Assembly: GCF_036182465.1 (NCBI RefSeq)
Contig: NZ_CP108081.1
Span: 3,162,001 to 3,226,000, forward strand
Source: Streptomyces sp. NBC_00258
GTDB lineage: Bacteria; Actinomycetota; Actinomycetes; Streptomycetales; Streptomycetaceae
Direction of reading: 5' to 3'
Length of the DNA stretch: 64,000 bases
Part shown: positions 32,713-41,294 of the stretch, piece by piece
Layout of the letters: each line of letters opens with the position of its first letter
Numbering within the stretch: the first letter of the stretch is position 1
The notes under the pieces: model-generated
The model's input: only the letters and a program-made list of their open reading frames with translations
The model's database searches: none
Told to the model about the DNA's origin: nothing
Translations under genes and position numbers: made by a program

Positions 32713-33541
32713 AGGTCTCCTCCACGGCGGCCGAGACGATCGTGGTGACCGCCTTGAAGGTACGAATCCCCTCGTACATGGTCGGGCTGGTGTACGCGAC
32801 CTTCCGCTCCCCGGTGCGCTCGACGCCCGGGACGACGGTGGCCGCCATCGCGAGGTGTTCGGCGTCGAACTCCAGGGCCACGGTGAACGGGCCGCCGTCC
32901 ACGGGCTCGTGCCGCACCGCGAGCCGCGTGGCCTCCTTGGCGGCGGCGCGGATGTCCGACGCCGTACGCACCGGTGTGCGGCACACGGCCGCGTAGCGCG
33001 AGACATGGTCCTTGACGGCGACCTTCAGCGCCTCGGGGGCGTAACCGAGCGCGTCCTCGCAGGCCACGTCGTCGCCGGTGACGAGAACGACGGGGACGCC
33101 GTACTCGGCGACGACATGCGCGTTGAGCAGGCCCTCGCTGGCCCGTACGTCGTTGATCCAGACGCCGGTGATCGAGTTGGCGAGGTAGGTGTGGGCGAGG
33201 ACGCCCTCCATGCCCGCGCCGGCGTGGTAACCGACGAACGCGATGCCGTCGACGTCGCCGTGCTGCACGCCCTCCACCATGGACAGCGACTTGTGCCGCC
33301 CGGTGAGCATCTGAGCCCGTTCGTCCAGCTGCTCCAGGAGCAGGTTGCGCATGGTCCAGTGGGCCTCGTTGATGAGGACCTCGTCGGCGCCGCCGTCGAG
33401 GAAGCCGAGGACGGCCGCGTTCACGTCCGAGGTGAACATCGACCGGCACCGCTCCCACTGCGGTGTGCCCGGCAGCACGTCGGCCGGCCAGGTCACCCCG
33501 GTGGCGCCCTCCATGTCGGCGCTGATGAGGATCTTTGCCAT
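32705..33541 (-). CDS. M55 family D-aminopeptidase (DppA-like)
   Basis: The 278-residue protein has all M55 signatures: KILISADMEGATGV with the metal Asp and Glu, NEAHWTMRN, FVGYHAGAGMEGVLAHT, and VRASEGLLNAHVVAEYGVPV. The family type member, Bacillus DppA, is a zinc-dependent decameric D-aminopeptidase that removes D-Ala from D-Ala-D-Ala. It is the first gene of a tight operon with M20, S9 and S66 peptidases, which supports a joint role in breaking down D-amino-acid-containing peptides from cell wall. The ATG at 33541 is clear. Confidence 0.93.
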   Translation of the reverse strand: MAKILISADMEGATGVTWPADVLPGTPQWERCRSMFTSDVNAAVLGFLDGGADEVLINEAHWTMRNLLLEQLDERAQMLTGRHKSLSMVEGVQHGDVDGIAFVGYHAGAGMEGVLAHTYLANSITGVWINDVRASEGLLNAHVVAEYGVPVVLVTGDDVACEDALGYAPEALKVAVKDHVSRYAAVCRTPVRTASDIRAAAKEATRLAVRHEPVDGGPFTVALEFDAEHLAMAATVVPGVERTGERKVAYTSPTMYEGIRTFKAVTTIVSAAVEETYG

Positions 33542-33587
33542 GTTCCAGTTGTATCGCAGTCGGGAGGAGCCCCACAGGGGAGGGCGG

Positions 33588-35354
33588 TCAGCCGGACGAA
33601 CCGACCGAAACCTTCACTCGGCCGTCGGGGTACTCCTCGTCCACGGTGATCGTGGTGCCGTCGGGTCCCGCGAGGACCGGGACGCCCGGCCGGGACCGGA
33701 TCGTCGTCTCCACGCCGTTCTGGTGGAAGGTGAGCGCGGCCGTGGGCCGGCGGCCGAAGGGAGCGTCGTACGTCTGGAGGCGGCTCCGGACGACGGCCCC
33801 GGTGGTGTCCAGGGCGGGCTGGGCGTGTGCGTCGACGGGCAGGATCTGGCCGTGGCCGCCGTTGGCCTTGGTCCTGTTGTCCCGGTACTTGGTGTTCCAG
33901 AACCAGATCAGCGTGCCGCTCTCGTAGTGCAGCCGTTCCTTGAGCTTGGGCAGTGTGGAGCGCCAACCCAGCTGGAACGGGCCGGACTTGAGGTAGCTGT
34001 CCTCGCCGACGTACTGCCGGTTCTCGACGACGTAGTAGCGCGCGTTGCCGTCCGCGTCGGCGGGGAGCTTCACCAGGAGGGCTTCCTTGCCCTGTGTCGC
34101 GGAGTCGACCGACAGCGGGTTCAGGACGACGGTCGAGGGGGTGCCGGCCTTCGCCGTCGCGTGGTCGAGCCAGCCGAGCCGCATCTTGGCCCAGGCGCCC
34201 AGGTCGGCGGGATGGGCGGACAGTTCGGCCTCGTCCGAGAGCAGTGAGCCGTGTGACATGACCGACCAGAAGCCGGTCGAGTTCTCACCGCCGGAGGTGT
34301 CGTACAGATCGGGCAGACCCAGGTCGTGGCCGTACTCGTGGGCCAGCGTGCCAAGTCCCCTGTTCTCGTTGGTCATCGTGTAGTCGTTGACCCAGATTCC
34401 GGAGTCGCCGACCTGGCTGCCGCCGTCCCGGTTCCCGTTGGCGGGGCCCAACTTGCCCGCGCCCGCCTGGAGATAGCTGACGGAGCCGCGGTGGGAGCCG
34501 ATGGCATCGGTGCCGTTGACACCGCCACCGTTGGCCTGCGACTCCCCCGCGAACGTGACCATCACGCGGTCGAGATAGCCGTCGGGTTCGTTGAAGATCC
34601 CGTCCCGGTCGTGGTCGTTGCGGTCCCATGTGTCGTACGTGGCAAGGTATTTGGCCAACGAGGCGGCGGTCCGGCCCGTCGCGCGCTGGTCCTCGTACCA
34701 CTTGTCGAGGCCGTCGGTGACGAGCTGCTCGTTGCAGTAGTACGTCGAGATGGCGACGCCGTTCTTCCGGCAGGCGTCGGTGCCGTAGTGCGCGAGGGGG
34801 CGGTCGACGCGGGTCCAGTCGTGGACGGTGCCGGTGATCGAGTAGACGCCGCTCGACTGGCGTCGGAAGTACGACCTGAGGGTGTCGCCCGCGGTCTCGT
34901 CCGCCGTGCCGAAGATCTGCCGCTGGTAGTAGGCCCGGCTGTAGTCCCGGGTCCACACCGTGGCGTTGTCGGTGGCGCGGTCGGGCTCGGGGATCCGGTT
35001 GTGCGTGTAGTCGCTGAACTCCACCGGGAGCACGAAGATCCGGTCCGTGGTGCGGGCCGTCTCCGCGTACGAGCCCTGTCGGTACTCGATGCGCTGCGAG
35101 GAGCCGCGCGTCTCGGGCGTCGCCTGTCCGGCGGCGACCTTGGCGACGGCCAGGGCCCGGGCACGCTGGGTCCGTTCACCCCTCTCGCTCAGCAGGTCGT
35201 GGCCGGGGGCCTCGGCGGCGGCCCCGGTCTCGGCGGAGGTGACCGCGGCGGAGGCACCCTGGGCGTGGACGGCCGGCGCGGCGACGGCGGCGGCAGCGAT
35301 GGCGGCGACCAGGGATCGGCGGAGGAGCGGAGACCTGCGGATGCGCTTGCTCAA
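33588..35354 (-). CDS. Secreted M6 family metalloprotease (immune inhibitor A-like)
   Basis: The 588-residue protein starts with a long signal peptide (SKRIRRSPLLRRSLVAAIAA, ending near AVHAQG), then a short propeptide and the M6 catalytic domain with zinc motif LAHEYGHDLGLPDLYDTSG and following ENSTGFWSVMSHGS. The C-terminal part is beta-rich. InhA-type enzymes are extracellular proteases that degrade host or environmental protein; in Streptomyces this is presumably nutritional. The start codon is TTG at 35354 with GAAGGA ahead of it; no ATG alternative keeps the signal peptide. It lies upstream of the peptidase operon but is separated by 46 bases and may be independent. Confidence 0.9.
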   Translation of the reverse strand: MSKRIRRSPLLRRSLVAAIAAAAVAAPAVHAQGASAAVTSAETGAAAEAPGHDLLSERGERTQRARALAVAKVAAGQATPETRGSSQRIEYRQGSYAETARTTDRIFVLPVEFSDYTHNRIPEPDRATDNATVWTRDYSRAYYQRQIFGTADETAGDTLRSYFRRQSSGVYSITGTVHDWTRVDRPLAHYGTDACRKNGVAISTYYCNEQLVTDGLDKWYEDQRATGRTAASLAKYLATYDTWDRNDHDRDGIFNEPDGYLDRVMVTFAGESQANGGGVNGTDAIGSHRGSVSYLQAGAGKLGPANGNRDGGSQVGDSGIWVNDYTMTNENRGLGTLAHEYGHDLGLPDLYDTSGGENSTGFWSVMSHGSLLSDEAELSAHPADLGAWAKMRLGWLDHATAKAGTPSTVVLNPLSVDSATQGKEALLVKLPADADGNARYYVVENRQYVGEDSYLKSGPFQLGWRSTLPKLKERLHYESGTLIWFWNTKYRDNRTKANGGHGQILPVDAHAQPALDTTGAVVRSRLQTYDAPFGRRPTAALTFHQNGVETTIRSRPGVPVLAGPDGTTITVDEEYPDGRVKVSVGSSG

Positions 35355-35445
35355 CGTGCGTCCTTCTCGCGGCTGCCGGGGCGCACTCAGGAGAGCACGG
35401 AGGTGCGGATGAGGCGGGTTGCCCGGCAGCGTGTCGCCGCCGAGG

Positions 35446-36123
35446 TCACTCGGCCGCCCACAACCCCCGTACGTGTCCGAGGTGACGGGTCATGACGGCC
35501 CGTACCGCCTCCTCGTCGCGGGCGATGAGCGCGTCGAGGATGTCCAGGTGCTCCGCGGCGGAGGCCTCCAGGCGGCCCGCCTTCACCAGCGCGTGCAGGC
35601 CGTAGAGGCGTGAGCGCTTGCGGAGGCCGCGGACCACCTCGACCAGGTGTTCGTTGCCCGCGAGGGCGAGGAGGCCGAGGTGGAAGCGCATGTCCGCCTC
35701 GACGTGTGCGATGAGGTCACCGGTCGCGGCCGCGGTGACGCTCTCCTGGGCGGCCGGGCGCAGTGCCTCCAGGGCGGCGGGATCGGCGGTGGCTGCGAGC
35801 GACACGGTCGTGGGGATCTCGATGAGCGAGCGGATGTGCGTGTACTCGTCGAGCTGCTTCTCGGAGACTGCGGTGACGCGGAACCCCTTGTTCGGCACGG
35901 TGTCGACCAGGCCCTCCTTGGCGAGGTCGAGCATGGCCTCGCGGACAGGTGTGGCCGAGACACCGAAGCGGGCGGCGAGGGCCGGTGCGGAGTAGACCTC
36001 GCCCGGACGCAGTTCCCCGGCGATGAGCGCGGCCCGCAGCGCGTCCGCGACACGCTCGCGGTAGCTGGGCTTCTTGCCGCCCAGCGAGGGCAGGGCGGGG
36101 GCGCTGGCGCGCTGGGCGGGCAT
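35446..36123 (-). CDS. GntR family regulator, FCD subfamily
   Basis: The 225-residue protein has an N-terminal winged helix (ADALRAALIAGELRPGEVYS, LAARFGVSATPVREAMLDLA, EGLVDTVPNKGFRVT) and a C-terminal helical FCD ligand domain (IRSLIEIPTTVSLAA, EADMRFHLGLLALAGNEHLV, HLDILDALIARDEEAVRAVM). FCD regulators bind organic acids or amino acids and repress catabolic operons. It is the last gene of the hydroxyproline cluster, 88 bases after the epimerase gene. The palindrome TATGT-N-ACATA upstream of the operon (41141-41151) is the kind of site this subfamily uses, so it probably represses that operon. Confidence 0.92.
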   Translation of the reverse strand: MPAQRASAPALPSLGGKKPSYRERVADALRAALIAGELRPGEVYSAPALAARFGVSATPVREAMLDLAKEGLVDTVPNKGFRVTAVSEKQLDEYTHIRSLIEIPTTVSLAATADPAALEALRPAAQESVTAAATGDLIAHVEADMRFHLGLLALAGNEHLVEVVRGLRKRSRLYGLHALVKAGRLEASAAEHLDILDALIARDEEAVRAVMTRHLGHVRGLWAAE

Positions 36124-36210
36124 CCGGGGGTCTCCTTGGAGCGGGCGGTGCGTGAGGTGAAGCGGGCGGTACGTGTGGTCGGGCGGGGGTTGTGTGCGGT
36201 TCCGAGGCCT

Positions 36211-37212
36211 TCAGAGGACGAAGCCCGCCGGGAACGGGTCGCTGGGGTCGAGCAGATACTGGGCGGTGCCGGTCACCCAGGCACGCCCGGTGAAGCTTGG
36301 CAGGACCGCCGGGATCCCGGCGACCTCGGTGGTGTCGAGGAGCCGGCCGGTGAAGTGGGTGCCGATGAAGGACTCGTTCACGAACTCGGTGTTCAGGGGG
36401 AGTTCGCCCCGCGCGTGCAACTGCGCCATGCGCGCGGAGGTGCCCGTACCGCAGGGCGAGCGGTCGAACCAGCCGGGGTGGATGGCCATCGCGTGCCGCG
36501 AGTGCCGGGCCGTCGAGCCCGGGGCGGTGAGCTGCACATGGTGACAGCCTCGGATGGACGGATCCTCTGGGTGGACCGGCTCGCCCTCGGCGTCGATGGC
36601 GTCCATCAGCGAGAGCCCGGCCGCGAGAATGTCGTCCTTGCGGGCCCGGTCGAAGGGCAGCCCGAACTGGTCCAGCGGCAGGATCGCGTAGAAGTTGCCG
36701 CCGTACGCCAGGTCGTAGGTCACCGTCCGCCCGTCGGCAAGCCGGATCTTGCGGTCCAGGGCGACGGAGAAGGACGGCACGTTGTTGAGCGTGACCGCCT
36801 TGGCTGCGCCGTCCTCCACCGCCACCTCGGCGACGACGAGCCCGGCCGGGGTGTCGAGGCGGATGGTGGTCACCGGCTCGACGACCTCGACCATGCCGGT
36901 CTCCACGAGGACGGTCGCCACCCCGATGGTCCCGTGCCCGCACATCGGGAGATAGCCCGACACCTCGATATAGATGACGCCGTAGTCGCAGTCGGGACGG
37001 GTCGGCGGTTGCAGGATCGCACCGCTCATCGCCGAGTGACCGCGCGGCTCGTTCATCAGCAACTGCTTGACGTCGTCGCGGTTTTCACGGAAGTACAGCC
37101 GCCGCTCGTTCATGGTCGCGCCCGGGACCGTGCCGATGCCTCCGGTGATCACACGGGTCGGCATGCCCTCGGTGTGCGAGTCGACGGCGTGCAGGACGAG
37201 TTTGCTGCGCAT
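36211..37212 (-). CDS. 4-hydroxyproline 2-epimerase (proline racemase family)
   Basis: The 333-residue protein belongs to the proline racemase fold. The paired catalytic cysteines are Cys91 (YLPMCGHGTIG) and Cys254 (RSPCGTGTSARMAQL), the Cys/Cys combination of racemases and epimerases rather than the Thr variant of dehydratases. HSAMSGAILQP and the absence of proline-specific neighbours, plus adjoining genes for a D-hydroxyproline dehydrogenase and a deaminase, point to conversion of trans-4-hydroxy-L-proline to cis-4-hydroxy-D-proline. The ATG at 37212 follows a Shine-Dalgarno-like aggg. It is fifth in the operon, 59 bases after the deaminase-like gene. Confidence 0.9.
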   Translation of the reverse strand: MRSKLVLHAVDSHTEGMPTRVITGGIGTVPGATMNERRLYFRENRDDVKQLLMNEPRGHSAMSGAILQPPTRPDCDYGVIYIEVSGYLPMCGHGTIGVATVLVETGMVEVVEPVTTIRLDTPAGLVVAEVAVEDGAAKAVTLNNVPSFSVALDRKIRLADGRTVTYDLAYGGNFYAILPLDQFGLPFDRARKDDILAAGLSLMDAIDAEGEPVHPEDPSIRGCHHVQLTAPGSTARHSRHAMAIHPGWFDRSPCGTGTSARMAQLHARGELPLNTEFVNESFIGTHFTGRLLDTTEVAGIPAVLPSFTGRAWVTGTAQYLLDPSDPFPAGFVL

Positions 37213-37271
37213 GGGGCTCCCTGAGGTGAGGTCTCCTGCGAGTTCGCGATCGCCGGTGTGGTGGGACGGGC

Positions 37272-38177
37272 TCAGGCGAGCCCGGCGGCGACGGCCCGTT
37301 CGGTGGCCTCGCGCACAGCCCGCTCCTGCTCGGGAAGGAGCGGCACACGCGGCGCCCGTACCGGACCGCCGTGCCGCCCCACGATGTCCATCGACAACTT
37401 GATGGCCTGCACGAACTCGGTCTTCGAGTCCCAGCGCAGCAAGGGGTGCAGCTGACGGTAGAGCTTGCCCGCGGTCTCCAGGTCTCCCGCGACGGCGGCG
37501 CGGTACAGCGCGACGGAGGCGGAGGGCAGCGCGTTCGGGTAGCCGGCCACCCAGCCCTTGGCCCCCGCGACCGCCAGTTCCAGCAGCACGTCGTCGGCGC
37601 CGATCAACAGGTCCAGTTCCGGGGCGAGTTCGGCGATGCTGTAGGCACGGCGAACATCGCCGGAGAACTCCTTGACCCCGTGGATGTACCCCTCGCCGTG
37701 CAGCTTCGCGAGCAGCTCGGGCACGAGGTCGACCTTGGTGTCGATGGGGTTGTTGTACGCGACGATCGGCACGCCCGCCTTGGCCACCTCCGCGTAGTGG
37801 GCGAGGACCGAGCGCTCGTCGGCACGGTAGGCGTTCGGGGGCAGCAGCATCACGGAGGCGCAGCCCGCGTCGCGTGCCTGCTCGGCCCAGCGGCGGGACT
37901 CGGCGGACCCGTACGCGGCCACGCCCGGCATCACGCGCCGCCCGCCGATCGCGGCAACCGCGGTCTCGACGACCTTGGCCCGCTCCTCCGGGGTGAGCAC
38001 CTGGTACTCGCCGAGCGAGCCGTTCGGCACGACCCCGTCGCAGCCGTTCTCGACGAGCCACGTGCAGTGCTCCGCGTACTTGTCGAGGTTGACGGAGAGG
38101 TCGTCGTTCAGCGGGAGGGCGGTGGCGACGAGGACGCCGCGCCAGGGGCGGTCGCCGGTGAGGTCGTTGTCAGTCAT
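37272..38177 (-). CDS. DapA-family aldolase, probable pyrroline-hydroxycarboxylate deaminase
   Basis: The 301-residue protein is a dihydrodipicolinate-synthase-family TIM barrel: VLVATALPLNDDLSVNLDKY, GVVPNGSLGEYQVLTPEERA, YNNPIDTKVDLVPELL and Schiff-base lysine in HGVKEFSGDVRR. In hydroxyproline operons this family member is the deaminase that converts pyrroline-4-hydroxy-2-carboxylate to alpha-ketoglutarate semialdehyde; the surrounding genes support that role over lysine biosynthesis. The ATG at 38177 (MTDNDL) is preferred over GTG/ATG four codons upstream. No aldehyde dehydrogenase for the next step is present in the window. Confidence 0.87.
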   Translation of the reverse strand: MTDNDLTGDRPWRGVLVATALPLNDDLSVNLDKYAEHCTWLVENGCDGVVPNGSLGEYQVLTPEERAKVVETAVAAIGGRRVMPGVAAYGSAESRRWAEQARDAGCASVMLLPPNAYRADERSVLAHYAEVAKAGVPIVAYNNPIDTKVDLVPELLAKLHGEGYIHGVKEFSGDVRRAYSIAELAPELDLLIGADDVLLELAVAGAKGWVAGYPNALPSASVALYRAAVAGDLETAGKLYRQLHPLLRWDSKTEFVQAIKLSMDIVGRHGGPVRAPRVPLLPEQERAVREATERAVAAGLA

Positions 38178-38213
38178 GAGGGGTCCCATCCGGTTTCGGT
38201 AGAGGGTGACGGG

Positions 38214-39656
38214 TCATGAGGCTTCGCCCGGCTCGCGCGCGAGCACTCCGAGGGGCACCGGCCGGGCGAACGGCCGTCGGGAGGGTGTCTCCGGGCAGCG
38301 CGCGAGCCCCGCGACGGCAGGGCCGCACATCCGTCCCTGGCACCAGCCCATCCCGGCCCGGGTCAGCAGTTTCACGGTGCGTACGTCCCCGGCGCCGAGC
38401 TCGTCGACGGCCTCCCGGACGGCGGAGGCGGGCACCTCCTCGCACCGGCACACGACGGTCTCGTCGGTGACCTGCTCGGCCCAATGGGCAGGCGGGGCAC
38501 AGACCTTGTCGACAGCGGCGAAGAACTCCCGCAGTCCGGCACGCACCTTGGCGGCGGATGCGTACGAACTCCTCTCGGCTGTACGGGAGTCGAGTCGCGC
38601 CGCGATGGACAGTCCGGCGATCCTGCCCTCGGCCGACGCGAGCACCGCGCCGCCGATCCCCGTGGTCTCGCCGGCGGCCCAGACGCCGGGCACGTCGGTG
38701 CGCTGTTCGTCGTCCACGGCGACGCCGACCCCGTCGAGACGGCAGCCGAGTGCTTCGGCGAGGTCGGTGTGCGGGAGCATGCCGTGGCCGACGGCGAGGG
38801 TGTCGCAGGGGATGCGCCGCTCGGTTCCCGGCCGGACCCGTCCGTCACCGTCCAGGGCGGCGACGGTGATGGCTTCGAGTCGGCCTGTGCCGTGTGCGGC
38901 AACGACCGTGCCGCGGACCTGGGTCCTGACGCGGTGACGTGCCAACTCGGCCGCGTACCGGGCGCCTTCGGCGAGTTTCGCGGGATGGGCTGCGAGCACG
39001 CGGGCCTGCCGGGCGAAGTTCCGGGGATCGGCGGACTCGACGAGGGCCGCGACCCTCGCCCCGGCCGAGGCGAGCCCGACGGCCACGGGCAGCAGCAACG
39101 GTCCGGTCCCGGCCACCACGGCGGTACGCCCCGGCAGCACGAGCCCGCCCTTGAGCATGGCCTGCGCCCCACCCGCGGTGACCACTCCGGGGAGGGTCCA
39201 GCCGGGAAAGGGGAGCACCTTCTCGTACCCACCGGTGGCGATCAGCACGGCGTCCGCGTGAACGGTGACGGGCTCCTCCTGCCCGGGCCCGAGCAGAGCG
39301 TGGACGGCGAAGGAGCCGGAGCCTTGGACGGTGTCATGGGCGGTGGCGGTGGCGCCGGCGGTGCCGGACTGCCGCTCCACGAACCACACATGATGATCCG
39401 TCAAGTGGGTGACACGGCCTGCGGCGACATGAGCCGCGAGTCCGTCACGCAGCCGTTCCCAAGTACGCCACTGGTGGTGCAGGGCCTGCGGACGGCGGGC
39501 CCCGAGTCCCGGGGCGGTCTGGCGGTAGAACTGCCCGCCTGCCTGCGGGGCGGAGTCGACCAGGGTCACCCGCACACCGCGCGTGGCGGCGGCGAGGGCG
39601 GCCGTGAGCCCGGCGGGGCCGGCGCCGATCACCGCAAGGCGGCGTCGTTCAGTCAT
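38214..39656 (-). CDS. FAD/NAD(P)-binding subunit of D-hydroxyproline dehydrogenase
   Basis: The 480-residue protein is a HcnB-type flavoprotein: FAD site LAVIGAGPAGLTAALAAATR, second dinucleotide fold with AVVAGTGPLLLPVAVGLASA, and a C-terminal BFD-like [2Fe-2S] region with four Cys (VVCRCEEVPAS and GWCQGRMCG). Such subunits pair with a small 2Fe-2S protein and a DadA-like flavoprotein to oxidise D-amino acids or D-hydroxyproline to the pyrroline, passing electrons to the respiratory chain. Its start overlaps the end of the 2Fe-2S gene by eight bases, so the three genes are coupled. Confidence 0.88.
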   Translation of the reverse strand: MTERRRLAVIGAGPAGLTAALAAATRGVRVTLVDSAPQAGGQFYRQTAPGLGARRPQALHHQWRTWERLRDGLAAHVAAGRVTHLTDHHVWFVERQSGTAGATATAHDTVQGSGSFAVHALLGPGQEEPVTVHADAVLIATGGYEKVLPFPGWTLPGVVTAGGAQAMLKGGLVLPGRTAVVAGTGPLLLPVAVGLASAGARVAALVESADPRNFARQARVLAAHPAKLAEGARYAAELARHRVRTQVRGTVVAAHGTGRLEAITVAALDGDGRVRPGTERRIPCDTLAVGHGMLPHTDLAEALGCRLDGVGVAVDDEQRTDVPGVWAAGETTGIGGAVLASAEGRIAGLSIAARLDSRTAERSSYASAAKVRAGLREFFAAVDKVCAPPAHWAEQVTDETVVCRCEEVPASAVREAVDELGAGDVRTVKLLTRAGMGWCQGRMCGPAVAGLARCPETPSRRPFARPVPLGVLAREPGEAS

Positions 39657-39957
39657 GGTGACCGGTCCCTTCCTGTGTGCGGATCACGTCCCCGGCCTCG
39701 GCCGGGACCAGACAGGCCCGTTGGTTCACCCGGCCGTTGACGCTGACCAGACAGTCGAAGCACACCCCGATGCCACAGAAGACACCGCGCGGCTCGCCGC
39801 TCCCCCGTGTCGTACGCCAGGACGTGATGCCCGCCGACCAGAGCGCGGCGGCGATCGTCTGACCGGGTAGAACGGCGATCTCCCGGCCGTCGAAGGTGAC
39901 GGTGAAGGCGGGCCCGGGCCGGGCGTCGACCAGGTCGAGCGGAGTGCGGGGCGTCAT
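39649..39957 (-). CDS. Small 2Fe-2S subunit (HcnA-like)
   Basis: The 102-residue protein is a plant-type ferredoxin-like module: AFTVTFDGREIAVLPGQTIA, then cysteines in GVFCGIGVCFDCLVSVNGRV and a later Cys in RACLVPAEAG. The CxxxxCxxC...C set binds one [2Fe-2S] cluster. It is typical of the gamma/alpha-like small subunit in HcnABC and multi-subunit hydroxyproline dehydrogenases. It overlaps the DadA-like gene by ATGA and the FAD/NAD subunit by eight bases, which implies fixed stoichiometry. Confidence 0.9.
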   Translation of the reverse strand: MTPRTPLDLVDARPGPAFTVTFDGREIAVLPGQTIAAALWSAGITSWRTTRGSGEPRGVFCGIGVCFDCLVSVNGRVNQRACLVPAEAGDVIRTQEGTGHHD

Positions 39958-41132
39958 GGGGCCTCCTCGGTCACCGGATCCGGAAAGCGGTCGGGGCGGA
40001 ACGACGCGAGGTCCAGATCGGGGGCCTTCTCCGCCAGCACCTGCGCGATCAAGTGGCCCGTCCCGGTGGCGAGTCCGATGCCCGCGCCCTCGTGCCCGCA
40101 GGCGTGGAAGAGCCCGGGCACGCGCGCGTCCGGCCCGATCGCGGGCAGATGGTCGGGCATGTACGGACGGAAGCCGAGGTAGGCGCGCATGGCCCTGACC
40201 TCCGCCAGGAAGGGGAACAGCCGGGTCGCCCCCGCCGCGAGCGCCCGGGCGACGGGCAGGGAGAAGGAGCGGTCGAAGCCGACCCGTTCCCGGCTCGCCC
40301 CGATCAGTACCGGTCCCGCAGCCGTGCCCTCGACCACCGGGGAGGTCTGCAGTGCGGCCGAGTCACTGGCAACGTCGGCCACGTAGTCGGCGGCGTACAC
40401 CTTGTGCCGCACCCGGCGGGGCAGCGGCTCGGTGACCAGGACGAATCCGCGCCGGGGCAGCACGGGCAGGGACACCCCGGCCAGCGCGGCCAGCTCCCCG
40501 CCCCAGGTCCCGGCGGCGTTGACAACAGCGGGCGCGTGGACGTCACCATGCGAGGTACGGACTCCGCGCACCGCCCCCGCCGCCGTGCGCAGCACCTCCG
40601 TGACCGTCCAGCCGGTCCGCAGCGAGGCGCCGGCCGCGCGGGCGAGCCGTACGAGATGGGCGGCGGCCAGTGTCGGCATCACCTGGGCGTCCTGCGGATA
40701 GAGGACCCCGCCCGCGAGCCCCTTCGCCAAGCAGGGCTCCAGATCGTGGAGTTCACCGGCGGCGACGGACACGGCCTCGACACCGGCAGAGCGCTGCCCG
40801 ACGGCAAACCGCTCAAGCGCCGCGAGTCCCTCAGGTGCGGACGCCACAACGACCCCGCCCTTGGCCTCGTACTCGACGGCCCCGGCCACTCCGGTCTCGG
40901 CGGCAAGATCGGCCCACAACCGACCGGAGAGCAGGGCGAGTTCGAGCTCCGGCCCCGGTTCCTTGTCCGAGACGAGCAGATTCCCCTCCCCCGCGCCGGT
41001 CGTACCGCCGGCCACCGGCCCCCGGTCCACCAGAACGACACTCAGCCCCGCCCGAACCGCGTACAAAGCACTGGCCGCCCCGACCATCCCGGCCCCGACG
41101 ACCACAACATCGCAGGTCAGCGACTTGGTCAC
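39954..41132 (-). CDS. DadA-like FAD oxidoreductase subunit
   Basis: The 392-residue flavoprotein belongs to the D-amino-acid oxidase/DadA family: VVVVGAGMVGAASALYAVRA at the N-terminus, LLVSDKEPGPELELALLSG, VYPQDAQ-type substrate loop (LYPQDAQVMPTLAAAHLVRL), and C-terminal FHACGHEGAGIGLATGTGHL. It is likely the catalytic subunit that oxidises cis-4-hydroxy-D-proline. It is the first gene of the operon. The start is GTG at 41132; the likely -10 lies only six bases upstream, so the transcript may be leaderless or nearly so. Confidence 0.9.
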   Translation of the reverse strand: MTKSLTCDVVVVGAGMVGAASALYAVRAGLSVVLVDRGPVAGGTTGAGEGNLLVSDKEPGPELELALLSGRLWADLAAETGVAGAVEYEAKGGVVVASAPEGLAALERFAVGQRSAGVEAVSVAAGELHDLEPCLAKGLAGGVLYPQDAQVMPTLAAAHLVRLARAAGASLRTGWTVTEVLRTAAGAVRGVRTSHGDVHAPAVVNAAGTWGGELAALAGVSLPVLPRRGFVLVTEPLPRRVRHKVYAADYVADVASDSAALQTSPVVEGTAAGPVLIGASRERVGFDRSFSLPVARALAAGATRLFPFLAEVRAMRAYLGFRPYMPDHLPAIGPDARVPGLFHACGHEGAGIGLATGTGHLIAQVLAEKAPDLDLASFRPDRFPDPVTEEAP

Positions 41133-41138
41133 GCCAGT

Positions 41139-41167
41139 ACTATGTCACATACCTCTGGACGGGCCAA
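41139..41167 (-). promoter_or_regulatory. Promoter and GntR-type operator of hydroxyproline operon
   Basis: On the minus strand TTGGCC (41167-41162), a 17-base spacer and CATAGT (41144-41139) form a recognisable housekeeping promoter. The palindrome TATGT-C-ACATA at 41141-41151 overlaps the -10 and fits the TGTNACA pattern used by FCD-type GntR repressors. Binding there would block polymerase. Confidence 0.65.
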
Positions 41168-41220
41168 GGGTGCATGGGCTTGCGTTCAGCGCGCGTCGCG
41201 ACAATCCGACCCGGTCACCA

Positions 41221-41290
41221 GCGCCCCTTCAGGGGCGCGGGGAACTGCGCGACCAGCCCCCACGCACCCGCACCCGACCCACAACCCCCG
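41221..41290 (+). repeat. Intergenic interspersed repeat, copy 3
   Basis: A hairpin (gcgcccc ttca ggggcgc, 41221-41238) is followed by ggggaactgcgcg and a C/A-rich tail. It lies just downstream of the minus-strand methyltransferase gene, as copies 2 and 4 lie downstream of theirs. Confidence 0.75.
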
Positions 41291-41294
41291 ACGG

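Noticed and set aside
29488..32748. Open frame of over 1,000 codons antisense to the S9 and M20 peptidase genes
   Set aside because: Shadow frame with no recognisable domain; the minus-strand peptidases have complete catalytic motifs.
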